Positions 8,872-17,084 of a stretch of 32,143 nt of DNA are shown here, piece by piece (within the stretch, counting starts at the first letter, position 1; each line of letters starts with the position of its first letter). Source of the stretch: Flavobacteriales bacterium (GTDB taxonomy: Bacteria > Bacteroidota > Bacteroidia > Flavobacteriales > PHOS-HE28); the NCBI GenBank assembly GCA_008016945.1, contig SSGN01000068.1, positions 1 to 32,143 of the forward strand. The letters run 5' to 3'. The notes below the pieces were generated by a model, which was given only the letters and a program-made list of their open reading frames with translations, ran no database searches and was not told the DNA's origin. The translations under genes were made by a program, and so were the position numbers.

Positions 8872-9636
8872 ATGAAACTGATCTCTTTCAATGTGAACGG
8901 CATCCGCGCCAGTGTCACCAAGGGGCTTCATGCTTCGCTGCGCACCATGGCGGCCGATGTGGTGTGTTTTCAGGAGACCAAGGCCACGCCCGAGCAGGTG
9001 GCCGAGGCACTGAAAGAGGTGGAGGGCTACCACGTGCACGCCAGCGGTGCCGAGAAACCGGGTTACAGCGGCACCGCCATCATGAGCCGGCAGAAGCCCG
9101 AACGCGTGCACATGGGTATTCCCGGCGCCGGGGAGCACAACAAGGAAGGCCGGATCGTCACCGCCACCTTCAAGGACCACATCGTGGTGAACGCCTATGT
9201 GCCCAACAGCGGCCAGGACCTCAAACGCCTCGGCTATCGTGCGGAATGGGACGAGGCGCTCCGCCAGTACCTGGTGCAGCTCGCCTCGGGATCGTTACCC
9301 GTGATCTTCACCGGCGACCTCAACGTGGCGCATCAGCCCATCGATATCGCACGGCCCAAACCCAATTACAACAAGACCGCGGGTTACATGCAGAGCGAGA
9401 TCGACGGCATCGCGGCACTGCTCGCTTCCGGCTATGTGGACACGTTCCGCCACCTGCACCCCGGCACCGTGAAGTACAGCTGGTGGAGCCAACGCTTCGG
9501 CGCCCGGGAGAAGAACGTGGGCTGGCGGATCGACTACGTGCTGGTGTCCAAAGGCTTCGAGAAGAAGGTGAAGGAAGCGTTCATCCTCAACGAGGTCATG
9601 GGGAGCGACCACTGTCCGGTGGGGATCGTATGGTGA
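8872..9636 (+). CDS. xth: Exodeoxyribonuclease III (AP endonuclease, ExoA/Xth type)
   Basis: A 254-residue protein, the full family length. It is a Mg2+-dependent enzyme that cleaves DNA at abasic sites and removes 3' blocking groups in base excision repair; the location is cytoplasmic. The endonuclease/exonuclease/phosphatase fold motifs are present in order: N7 in SFNVNGIR, the metal-binding E35 in CFQETK, AYVPNSG, GDLNVAH (Asp/Asn of the active site), WWSQRFGAREKNVGWRIDY, and the C-terminal GSDHCPV with the catalytic Asp-His. The ATG at 8872 gives the canonical MKLISFNVNGIR start. It is probably transcribed alone or with the following DUF4260 gene, which starts 66 bases after its stop. Confidence 0.95.
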   Translation: MKLISFNVNGIRASVTKGLHASLRTMAADVVCFQETKATPEQVAEALKEVEGYHVHASGAEKPGYSGTAIMSRQKPERVHMGIPGAGEHNKEGRIVTATFKDHIVVNAYVPNSGQDLKRLGYRAEWDEALRQYLVQLASGSLPVIFTGDLNVAHQPIDIARPKPNYNKTAGYMQSEIDGIAALLASGYVDTFRHLHPGTVKYSWWSQRFGAREKNVGWRIDYVLVSKGFEKKVKEAFILNEVMGSDHCPVGIVW

Positions 9637-9702
9637 TGGTGGCCTCCGGCCCCCGATCGTGACATTCATGCCACCGACCTGTTGGGTAGACCTCACCGTT
9701 CA

Positions 9703-10098
9703 ATGAAGAACCTTCTCAAGCTCGAAGAGCTGGCACAGTTCCTCTTGGTCCTGTTCGCACTCTACACGGCGCACGCGTCGTGGTGGGTCTTCCTCTTGTT
9801 GCTGATCGGACCGGATATCAGCATGTTGGGCTACCTCGTGAACACCAGGATCGGCGCGGTGGCGTACAACCTGTTCCATCACAAAGGGGTGGCCATCCTG
9901 GTGATCATGCTGGCACAGGTGATGCGCTATGGCCTGATCGGGGACTGCAGTGATGAGCTGATGACCATCGGTCTCGTCCTTTATGGCCACGCCTCGCTTG
10001 ATCGCATCTTCGGCTACGGCCTCAAGTTCGGCGACAGCTTCCAGCACACACACCTGGGCTGGATCGGAAAGTCCGGAGCCGAGGGGCGCAGGCCCTAG
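9703..10098 (+). CDS. DUF4260 family membrane protein
   Basis: A 131-residue hydrophobic protein of the DUF4260 family. The diagnostic stretch is MLGYLVNTRIGAVAYNLFHHK. Downstream there are further family-like segments: the tail of the protein has DRIFGYGLKFGDSFQHTHLGW. Three to four transmembrane segments are visible (around AQFLLVLFALYTA, WWVFLLLLIGPDISML, GVAILVIMLAQVMRYGLI and MTIGLVLYGHASL). The cellular role is unknown. The ATG at 9703 is preferred over an in-frame TTG at 9682 because the family starts right at the first hydrophobic segment. The next gene starts 21 bases after its stop. Confidence 0.88.
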   Translation: MKNLLKLEELAQFLLVLFALYTAHASWWVFLLLLIGPDISMLGYLVNTRIGAVAYNLFHHKGVAILVIMLAQVMRYGLIGDCSDELMTIGLVLYGHASLDRIFGYGLKFGDSFQHTHLGWIGKSGAEGRRP

Positions 10099-10119
10099 GA
10101 ACGCCACAGCCATCGCATC

Positions 10120-10683
10120 ATGCGCATCCTGTTGCTCGACAACTACGACTCCTTCACCTGGAACCTGCACCACCTGCTGGAGCCTTACGGCACCGTGGAT
10201 GTGACGTTGAACGACCGGATCACCGTGGAGGAGGCCACCGGGTATGATCGTATCGTGCTCTCTCCAGGTCCCGGTCTGCCCTCCGAAGCGGGGATCATGA
10301 TGGAGCTGCTGCGGCGTGTGATGCCCACGCACCCCGTGTTGGGTGTTTGTCTGGGGATGCAGGCCATCGTGGAGGTGTGCGGCGGTGGGTTGTACAACCA
10401 ACAACGCGTGATGCACGGAGTGGCCGTTCCCTGCCATCCGGAAACACCGCGCGCCGATCTGTTCCATGGCCTTCCCGATCCGTTCGAGGTGGGGTTGTAC
10501 CATAGCTGGGCGGCCCGGGAGGAGGTGCTGCCCTCCACGCTGCGGGTCACCGCACGTAGTGCCACCGGTGTCATCATGGCCGTGGAGCATCGTATGTACG
10601 CGGTGTGCGGGGTTCAGTTCCATCCGGAAAGCATCCTCACGCCGCACGGAGCGGCCATCATCCACAACTGGATCACCGGTTGA
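10120..10683 (+). CDS. Anthranilate/aminodeoxychorismate synthase, glutamine amidotransferase subunit
   Basis: A 187-residue class I glutamine amidotransferase, the usual length for TrpG/PabA. It releases ammonia from glutamine for the chorismate-using partner (TrpE or PabB). The nucleophile is C77 in LGVCLGMQ, and H168 and E170 in QFHPES complete the triad. The oxyanion loop SPGPGLP and the N-terminal LLLDNYDSFTWNL are canonical. No trpE, pabB or other trp gene lies in the window, so tryptophan versus folate use cannot be decided. A stand-alone gene away from a trp cluster fits the folate (PabA) or amphibolic role slightly better. A weak 6-bp hairpin (10692-10712) follows the stop. Confidence 0.92.
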   Translation: MRILLLDNYDSFTWNLHHLLEPYGTVDVTLNDRITVEEATGYDRIVLSPGPGLPSEAGIMMELLRRVMPTHPVLGVCLGMQAIVEVCGGGLYNQQRVMHGVAVPCHPETPRADLFHGLPDPFEVGLYHSWAAREEVLPSTLRVTARSATGVIMAVEHRMYAVCGVQFHPESILTPHGAAIIHNWITG

Positions 10684-10789
10684 GCGCTGCTGTTGGGCCC
10701 TTCATTCCCAACGCGGTCTTGAAAACTCCTGGGCGGCAGCGGAGCGGCGGAGTGATGGTGTGCCCATCTTGTGCCACGAGACGAAGGAG

Positions 10790-11197
10790 ATGCGTAACGA
10801 AGCTGCACGTTGGACCGGGGCCCTGTTGCACGGCTGGGTGGAAGCGCTCACGCTCTTCGGCATGTTGGTGGTCGCGCTGATCCTGATCGGCTGGAGCTGG
10901 AATCGCGGGTTGCGCCCATCGGAGCGGCCCGGCCTTGTGCCTTGGCAATTGTTGATCGCCGGTTATGCGTTGGCGCTGCTGCTGCGCCATTTCACCGATG
11001 GGCTCATCCCGGCGGCCATCATCGCCGGCGGTGTCATGGTGGCGGGCCTGCTGGCTCGCTTGGGCGACCATCGCGGCTTGTGGATCCCGGTGATGCTGTT
11101 GAGCGCGTTGCTCGGGCTGGGGTACAACCTGAGTTTCGTCCTTCTCACGTTGGTGCTCATACTGGTCCTGCTTCTCAGTGCGGGGCGGAACCGATGA
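10790..11197 (+). CDS. Small multi-pass membrane protein, possibly DUF4956-like
   Basis: A 135-residue protein with about five hydrophobic segments (ALTLFGMLVVALILIGW, WQLLIAGYALALLLRHF, IPAAIIAGGVMVAGLL, and a long C-terminal pair). The C-terminal half runs Arg-x-Gly-Asp, then a hydrophobic helix with GLGYN, then a Leu/Val-rich final helix. This reminds me of the end of DUF4956 membrane proteins, which are often encoded beside CotH-like genes. The match is weak and is inference. The ATG at 10790 follows GAAGGAG immediately, so a GTG seven residues further upstream of the same frame is an alternative start. The stop overlaps the next gene's start by ATGA (11194-11197), implying translational coupling with the CotH-like gene. 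Confidence 0.75.
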   Translation: MRNEAARWTGALLHGWVEALTLFGMLVVALILIGWSWNRGLRPSERPGLVPWQLLIAGYALALLLRHFTDGLIPAAIIAGGVMVAGLLARLGDHRGLWIPVMLLSALLGLGYNLSFVLLTLVLILVLLLSAGRNR

Positions 11198-12807
11198 GGC
11201 AGCGCAGCAGTGGCACCGGTGCGATCTGGCTGGTGTTGCTGGCCGTGGTGTTCATTTCGGGCATCGTGTTCATGGTGCTGCTGGGGCCGGATCGTGCAGC
11301 CCGCATCGCGGTCGCTTCCGTTCTCTCCACCACAGTGGATGGCCTCGCCGAAGATCCCGGCCCGCACCGATTGCGTGTGGTGGAGGTCGAGATCGACCAG
11401 ACGCATCTGGATTCCTTGAACAGCGACCTGCCATGGAGCGGAGGGTACAACAAACCCGCGACCCTGCTGGCCCATGGCGTGGAGTTCCCGGCCAAGTTCC
11501 GGTATCGTGGACTGTACTCCGCTTCGCACTACCTGGGCGGCAAACGGTCGTTCCGCCTGCGGCTGAAGGAGGACAACCCGTTCAAGCCGTACCGCAAGCT
11601 CAACTTCATCAACCCCAAGTCGTTCAACATGCTCAACAACCACATGGGCATGTGGATCGCCGGGCACATGGGTGTAGCGGTGCCGTGGAATGAGATGGTG
11701 TACGTGCGGTTGAACGGGAAGGACCTTGGCGTGATGGAGATGTACGAGCAGCCCGATGGCTCGTTCGAGCGGATCCGGCATCTGACCCAGGGCGATGTGC
11801 CCGTGTACCGCGGCGATTTCAAACGGATCACCACGCCCACACTACCCGAGAAGATCACCCTGTGGCGCGATGCCGCCAACTGGCAGTATGTGAGCGATGC
11901 GGACAGCACCGTGGCCTCCGACCGGATCCGGGCGATCGCACGGGTCATCGTGGACAGCACCCTCAGCCTTGAACAACGACGCGATACGCTCGCACGGCTG
12001 ATCGATGTGGATGCCTTCGCGCGCTACTTCGCCGCGATGCTGGTGGTGAACACCAAGCACATGGACCAGTTCCACAACCAATGGCTGGTCATGTCCGCCC
12101 GAACAGGGTTGTTCTATCCCATCTTCTGGGATGCGCTGCTCATGTTCCCGCCAGCGAACGAACCGCTCTACTTCATCAACGATGCGTTGGCGCATTGGTT
12201 CCTGCGCATACCCGAGTGGCGGCTCCTGCGTGATCGTTATGCGCACCAAGCGCTCCGCGAGCTGCACACCGAAGGGGCGTTCACCCGGGAGTACGATGCG
12301 CGTATCGCGGACCTGATACCCTCGGTGTTGGCCGACCGGAACAAATACGGCCACGTCTCCATGATGCCCGAGGATGTGCATCGGTTCTCGGTGACCCATG
12401 TCATCAGCTCCTTCGCGAACATGCGGGCCACGGTGAATGGGTATTGGACAGGTACGCTGGCACGGCTGTCCGACAGAACGGTACGGGTGGAGCGCGGGGC
12501 CGCGCTGCATCTCACCTCGACCAATGAGGTACCCGTGGAACTCCGTTGGCGGAGTTTGGATCAGCTGCCGCCCCAGGTGATCGTAGGGACCGATACGATC
12601 ACCGCTGAACGGAAGGATGGATGGTGGTCCATCATCGTGCATCGCGCGGTGGAGGTGCCCGATGGCAGTTGGGACCATCCTTTCGCCAATTGGTTGCATT
12701 ACCAGGTGCGGCCATTGGATGTCCACGTGAGGTTCCCCGGCGGAGTGCCTTCCGCATTGCGTATCACCAATGCCATAACCGATGAAGGGATCGAAGAGGC
12801 CCCGTAG
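11194..12807 (+). CDS. Membrane-anchored CotH-like putative protein kinase
   Basis: A 537-residue protein. Residues 11-31 form one transmembrane anchor with most of the protein expected outside the cytoplasm. The region from about residue 60 follows the CotH family order: FRYRG (102-106), a basic strand KRSFRLRLKE (117-126), LNFINPKSFN (136-145), a helix ending near VAVPWNEMVYVRLNGKDLGVMEMYEQ (161-186), then DQFHNQW (291-297) and IFWDAL (310-315). D291/N295 and D313 occupy the places where CotH atypical kinases keep their metal-binding residues, so catalytic activity is plausible. CotH of spore formers phosphorylates coat proteins; the target here is unknown. It overlaps both neighbours (4 and 26 bases) in a coupled three-gene unit. 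Confidence 0.85.
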   Translation: MRQRSSGTGAIWLVLLAVVFISGIVFMVLLGPDRAARIAVASVLSTTVDGLAEDPGPHRLRVVEVEIDQTHLDSLNSDLPWSGGYNKPATLLAHGVEFPAKFRYRGLYSASHYLGGKRSFRLRLKEDNPFKPYRKLNFINPKSFNMLNNHMGMWIAGHMGVAVPWNEMVYVRLNGKDLGVMEMYEQPDGSFERIRHLTQGDVPVYRGDFKRITTPTLPEKITLWRDAANWQYVSDADSTVASDRIRAIARVIVDSTLSLEQRRDTLARLIDVDAFARYFAAMLVVNTKHMDQFHNQWLVMSARTGLFYPIFWDALLMFPPANEPLYFINDALAHWFLRIPEWRLLRDRYAHQALRELHTEGAFTREYDARIADLIPSVLADRNKYGHVSMMPEDVHRFSVTHVISSFANMRATVNGYWTGTLARLSDRTVRVERGAALHLTSTNEVPVELRWRSLDQLPPQVIVGTDTITAERKDGWWSIIVHRAVEVPDGSWDHPFANWLHYQVRPLDVHVRFPGGVPSALRITNAITDEGIEEAP

Positions 12808-14977
12808 GGTGGGGCTGGTGCCCTGGCTCATCGGCCTGTTGCTGGTGGGCGGTGGCTTGGTGGGCGTGTTCTCGCTCGGGCGTTCGGCCTGGCTCAAGCA
12901 GATACCCGGGTTGTCCATAGCGCCGTCGGAGTGGGACATGTACACGGCGTTGTTCGATCGCCATCCGGCGGCGACACGGCTCACTGAACTCCCTGTTCTG
13001 CGCTTCGGTCCATCGCACGAGGTGCCGGAGTGCATGGAGGATCAGCGTGGTGGGGCCTGGCGCACACGGTGGTTCGAAGGGGATGGTTACGGGGATTCGG
13101 TGGAGGTGCGCAACCTCTTGGATCGTCCGGGCCATGCGGTTCGGTTCAAGAAGGATGCGCTCTACAAGGAACACCGGCGCCTCATGCTCACCCCGGCCGC
13201 GACGGATGCGTTTCGCGCCAAACAGCTGGAGATCATCGCGCACGAACTCGGCTTGATCACGCCAGCCCTCGGGCTTGTACGGGTGATCTCGTGTGGCCAT
13301 GATCTGGGGGCGTACCTACAGCAAGAGTGGGTGGACCAGGAGTTCGTTGCGCGCCGCGGCCTGCGCGGTGCCATCGTGGTGAAGATGGGGATGGATCCCT
13401 CCCGGCCTGATGCGCAGTTCCCCGTGATCGAAGGGGACAGTGTGGAGCAGGTACGCCTACGGGGCCGTATCGAACGTGCCTTGTCCGAGGTGGCAAAGGG
13501 CAACACGGATATGCTGGCTGCGATGATGGACGAGAAGGCTGCGGCAGCCTGGGCGCTGATGGCCTGGATCGATGGGCGGGACCTGCGCGAGACCCGGGTC
13601 TCGTTGCTCTTCGATCGGTCCACGGAGCGGTTCGTCCCGATCTACCAGGTGCCTGCCGATGTGAGCCATACCGGTTCCCGACGGACCTTGGTGTACAACC
13701 TCATCACCCCCTTGATCGAACGGCCATCGTTCCGCTCGCGCTTCGAGCGGATGCAGGCCGAGCTCGCCACGTCCTGGCCAGAGCTACAGCAACGCCACGC
13801 GGCCACTTTCACGCTTTGGGCTTCGTTGCTCGGGTTGTCCGATCCGCCGGGGATCACCACCACGCATATCGCCAACAACGAGGCCGTGCCCTATCTGGAT
13901 CGTGCGCTGAATGCCGGCGGTGGTCACGCCACCTTCGTCCACGGCATGGATCTTCCTCCGTTGACCGTTGGTGCGGCACCCGACACCGCAGGACTGGCCC
14001 GGCTCGCGAAGCGGTACAAACTTGTACTTCAAGGTGATTCCATCATCTTCCCCCGTGGCAAGTACGAGATCCTGGAGGATGTGGAGTTCCCGGCAGGGCG
14101 GTCGGTGATCCTGTTGCAGGGGGCCAGGCTCTTCATGGGCGCGGGCGCCAGTATCGTGGTCAAGGGCGATCTCTTCATTCGGGGCACATTGCGCAATCCG
14201 GTGTTCATTCGCCCGCTGGAGGCGGATCGGCCCTTCGGTGTCCTTGCGGTGGTGGGCGGCACCTCGCAACGTTGTTCGATCAGCGGCCTTTATGTATCCG
14301 GCGGTGCTGGTGCCAAGCTGGCGGGTGCGAAGTACGGCGGCATGGTCACGGTACAAGGGGCGGCGCTCACCAGCATCACCAACAGTGTGTTCCAGGAGCA
14401 TGGTGCTGAGGCATCGTTGTTCGTTGATGGCAGCGAGCTGTCCATGAACGCCGTCCGGTTCGAGGATGTGGCGCGGTGTTTCGTGCGCCTGGATCATATC
14501 CGTGGGGTCATCCGCGATCCGGTGATGGTCGGCGCGCGGTCCAATGCCACCACCGGGCTTTCCATCGGCATGGGAACGGTGGCCGTGCTCGGCGGCACGT
14601 TCACCGGTCTGCAAGGGTCGGCCATTTCGGTGGATGGCGCCGCACAGGTGCTGGTCCGCCGGGTGCGTTCGTCGAAGAACGCGGTGGCCGTGCAAAGCAC
14701 AGGGCACGCCGAAGTGCATGTGGAAGGCAATACGTTGGATGGGAACGACGTGGCCTTCGCGGTGCGGTCCGACATGCCTGGCGATCACCTGATCATCTAC
14801 CCGAACCGCCTTTCGGAGAACAAGCTGGAACGAAGCGGGGATACGGGTTTCCGAACGGAGACAGCGTTGAGCGAGGCTACTGCGGCGCTGTTCGGTGTGC
14901 CGCTGACCGAACCGACTCCAGAAGCGGTACGGCCGACCACCGGGCGCAGCTCACGGCGTGGTGCTCGTGGGCGTTAG
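12782..14977 (+). CDS. Divergent CotH-like protein fused to a C-terminal parallel beta-helix
   Basis: A 731-residue protein. It has an N-terminal transmembrane segment at residues 11-31, then a CotH-like domain to about residue 360. Recognisable pieces are AVRFKKDAL (119-127), HRRLMLTPAATDAFRAKQ, ELGLITPALGLVRV (155-168) and GAYLQQEWVDQEF (176-188). The two catalytic stretches are altered relative to the neighbouring CotH-like protein: DLRETR (267-272) in place of DQFHNQ, and IYQVPAD (287-293) in place of IFWDAL. Residues from about 430 to 690 have the repetitive Val/Gly/Asn pattern of a right-handed parallel beta-helix, often used to bind polysaccharide. The tail is basic. It starts inside the preceding gene (26-base overlap), and its end overlaps the convergent OstA-like gene by 27 bases. 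Confidence 0.8.
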   Translation: MKGSKRPRRVGLVPWLIGLLLVGGGLVGVFSLGRSAWLKQIPGLSIAPSEWDMYTALFDRHPAATRLTELPVLRFGPSHEVPECMEDQRGGAWRTRWFEGDGYGDSVEVRNLLDRPGHAVRFKKDALYKEHRRLMLTPAATDAFRAKQLEIIAHELGLITPALGLVRVISCGHDLGAYLQQEWVDQEFVARRGLRGAIVVKMGMDPSRPDAQFPVIEGDSVEQVRLRGRIERALSEVAKGNTDMLAAMMDEKAAAAWALMAWIDGRDLRETRVSLLFDRSTERFVPIYQVPADVSHTGSRRTLVYNLITPLIERPSFRSRFERMQAELATSWPELQQRHAATFTLWASLLGLSDPPGITTTHIANNEAVPYLDRALNAGGGHATFVHGMDLPPLTVGAAPDTAGLARLAKRYKLVLQGDSIIFPRGKYEILEDVEFPAGRSVILLQGARLFMGAGASIVVKGDLFIRGTLRNPVFIRPLEADRPFGVLAVVGGTSQRCSISGLYVSGGAGAKLAGAKYGGMVTVQGAALTSITNSVFQEHGAEASLFVDGSELSMNAVRFEDVARCFVRLDHIRGVIRDPVMVGARSNATTGLSIGMGTVAVLGGTFTGLQGSAISVDGAAQVLVRRVRSSKNAVAVQSTGHAEVHVEGNTLDGNDVAFAVRSDMPGDHLIIYPNRLSENKLERSGDTGFRTETALSEATAALFGVPLTEPTPEAVRPTTGRSSRRGARGR

Positions 14978-16519
14978 GAAGATGCCTGCGCGGTCCATGG
15001 GGCGTTCCGCAGCCCGCCAGTCCGAGCCCTGCATGCGGAGTTCATCGGCCGGTGCTTTCTCCAACGGGTAGAGCGTGGCATCCGGTCGATCGAGAAAGGT
15101 CACCGTTTCCACCTTGCCATCCTTCAGGTGAACGTGGATCCGGCTGCAATCGGCACGGTTCACCCCCATGATGTGCTCCTCGCCGTTCTTCGTCTCCTGT
15201 GCGAAGTACACCGTGCGTGCGTTGCCTTCCACCTCCAAGGTGCGTAGACCTTGATCGCCGAAGTATCCGGTCATGTTGGTGCCCGCGACCTGGTCGTAGC
15301 GTATGCTGTCCACCTGGGAGACCAGGAACGCGGCCTGTTCGATGAATAGCTGATGGGCTTTCCCATCGCGCAGGGCGATGCGGATGTGCCGACCGGTGAT
15401 CTGGTCGGTGCCGCTCCAGAGCACGGGAGCGTGGTATAGGCTGATCACGCTGTCCGCTTGGTCGTAGATGAGGGTGTCGCAGGCGCCCTGGAGGTCGTTG
15501 CGGAAGAACCGTACATGGCGGTGGGCCTGGATCCGGTCGCCGTTGTCGCTGGGAAGCGTGAAGAGCGTGTCGCCATGCAGGAAAAGGGTGTCCGTTCCCA
15601 TGCGAAGCTCCAGCTCGGCCTGTCCGGTGACCATGGCGCGATCGTTGATACTGTTGTAACGTCCCAGGGCGCCGCGAATGGTGGTGGCGCTTGCGGAATC
15701 GTTCACCACCACCTGGCCCCAGGCAGAGCCTTCGCCGGTCCTGCGGTCGTAATGCAGGCTGTCCCCTTCGAGGGTGCGGCCCTGGTCATCGATCACGGAC
15801 CGCTTGGTGAAGCGGGCCCTTTCGTTGCGTGTGTCGTACGTCCCGCGTAGCGTGTTGATGATGGTGGAACCATGCACGATCCGGGTGGGACCGGGGAATT
15901 CGGCGACCCCGGTGGAGGTGACATAGTGCATGGTGTCGCCGGTGATGGTGCGTTCCGGATGGTCGATGCGCACGTTGCGGCTGAAGATGAAACGGCGACC
16001 GTTGGTGAGGTAGATGCCGTGGTCGCTGGTGAGCACATCCCCGCCCTGTACGCTGCGGATCCGCCCTCCCGTATCGTATACCGCACGGCGACCACGGAGG
16101 TCATAGTGCAGCGCGGAGGTGTTCAGCTCCATGTCGCTATTGCGCATCGTCACGTTGCCTTCGAGACGGGCGGTGCGTTCATTCCCATTGTAGAGCGCAC
16201 GATCGGCCTGTACATGCAAGGTGTCGCCCTGGGCAATGGTCACATGGCCGAATGCACGCACCTGTTGGTCATTGTACAGATAGGCACTGTCGCACCGGAG
16301 AACGGCATCCTTATGCCGGAAACGGACATCACCCTTCAGCCGCTGCGCCCCCGGGGCGATGCGGTCGTCGTATTCGCCGCGGTCCGCGTTGAGCAGTTCG
16401 ATGCGTTCGTTGGCGGTGGGTGTGGCGGTTTGTGCCCAGGCACCGGTGGCGTGTGCCAGCAACAACAACAGGAGGGATGATCGCATCATCGCAACGGAGC
16501 TCGGCAAGGGGCGTGCCAT
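14951..16519 (-). CDS. OstA-like protein (LptA/OstA domain, LPS transport)
   Basis: A 522-residue secreted protein of the Bacteroidota OstA-like family, related to LptA and the N-terminal domain of LptD. It is thought to help carry lipopolysaccharide across the periplasm. The signal peptide is MMRSSLLLLLLAHATGAWA, cut before Gln, so translation may begin at M11 or M12 (16489/16486) rather than 16519. The body is a run of short beta-strand repeats with recurring patterns such as LKGDVRFRHKDAVLRCDSA, FGHVTIAQGDTLHVQADRA and LEGNVTMRNSDMELNTSAL, as expected for the beta-jellyroll. The first possible start is 10 bases after the DUF4924 stop, the last gene of a three-gene envelope operon with OmpH. 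The C-terminus overlaps the convergent beta-helix gene. Confidence 0.88.
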   Translation of the reverse strand: MARPLPSSVAMMRSSLLLLLLAHATGAWAQTATPTANERIELLNADRGEYDDRIAPGAQRLKGDVRFRHKDAVLRCDSAYLYNDQQVRAFGHVTIAQGDTLHVQADRALYNGNERTARLEGNVTMRNSDMELNTSALHYDLRGRRAVYDTGGRIRSVQGGDVLTSDHGIYLTNGRRFIFSRNVRIDHPERTITGDTMHYVTSTGVAEFPGPTRIVHGSTIINTLRGTYDTRNERARFTKRSVIDDQGRTLEGDSLHYDRRTGEGSAWGQVVVNDSASATTIRGALGRYNSINDRAMVTGQAELELRMGTDTLFLHGDTLFTLPSDNGDRIQAHRHVRFFRNDLQGACDTLIYDQADSVISLYHAPVLWSGTDQITGRHIRIALRDGKAHQLFIEQAAFLVSQVDSIRYDQVAGTNMTGYFGDQGLRTLEVEGNARTVYFAQETKNGEEHIMGVNRADCSRIHVHLKDGKVETVTFLDRPDATLYPLEKAPADELRMQGSDWRAAERPMDRAGIFLTPTSTTP

Positions 16520-16529
16520 GCGTTGGCGT

Positions 16530-17084
16530 TCAGTTCATGGATACCCCCGGCAGCTTCCGCATCTGCGTGTAATGGACGCTTAGCGCTTCGAGCAACCGCC
16601 GGATGTGCCCTTCGGCTTCGGTGGTGGCCGGGCTCACGGGCTTTCCCTGCGCCCGCAGCAGCAGCACACCATAGATCGCGGTGAATCCGGTGGTGATGGG
16701 TCCATCGGCCTGGTCATCGGCCTGGCTTTGCAACGCGGTGATCGCTGGTCGAGCTTCGGCGAATAGCGCGACGTACGGCTCGTCGCGGATCACATTCACC
16801 AGGCTGTTATGCAGGAATTCCAGTTCGTTGAGCACCTCCTCCACCTCGCTCAGATGGCCTTGGAGCTCGATGCCCTGAAGCTTCATCCGCTGGATGATGC
16901 TCGAATACCAGGCGCGCGTATCGGCCTTGGTGGACTCGTCGGCATCCATGGGTGCTATCATGAGTTCCTCCACCTTGTCCAGGTTGAACGCGTTCGCACG
17001 CATCAGGTCCTCCACGTGCCACATGCTGATCACATAGCCCGCGATGTTGTTCCGCTTCTTGTCGTCCAGCAGGCCCATTGTCAT
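16530..17084 (-). CDS. DUF4924 family protein
   Basis: A 184-residue cytoplasmic-looking protein of the DUF4924 family, seen mainly in Bacteroidota. The start MTMGLLDDKKRNNIAGYVISMWHVEDLMRA is typical of that family. The rest is predicted all-helical, ending at LLEALSVHYTQMRKLPGV. There is no signal peptide or catalytic motif, and the function is unknown. Its start codon overlaps the OmpH stop by ATGA (17081-17084), so the two genes are translationally coupled. It is followed by the OstA-like gene, which suggests a role connected with envelope assembly, but that is inferred from position only. Confidence 0.88.
   Translation of the reverse strand: MTMGLLDDKKRNNIAGYVISMWHVEDLMRANAFNLDKVEELMIAPMDADESTKADTRAWYSSIIQRMKLQGIELQGHLSEVEEVLNELEFLHNSLVNVIRDEPYVALFAEARPAITALQSQADDQADGPITTGFTAIYGVLLLRAQGKPVSPATTEAEGHIRRLLEALSVHYTQMRKLPGVSMN

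Noticed and set aside
8612..8875. 87-codon plus-strand open frame upstream of xth
   Set aside because: It covers the putative promoter and dyad, overlaps the xth start and shows no protein features.
10692..10712. 6-bp hairpin after the amidotransferase gene
   Set aside because: Short stem with a 9-base loop and no T tract; too weak to call a terminator.
10810..11193. N-terminal extension of the CotH-like protein back to 10810
   Set aside because: It overlaps the small membrane protein in another frame. The natural start at 11194 gives a clean transmembrane anchor and an ATGA overlap.
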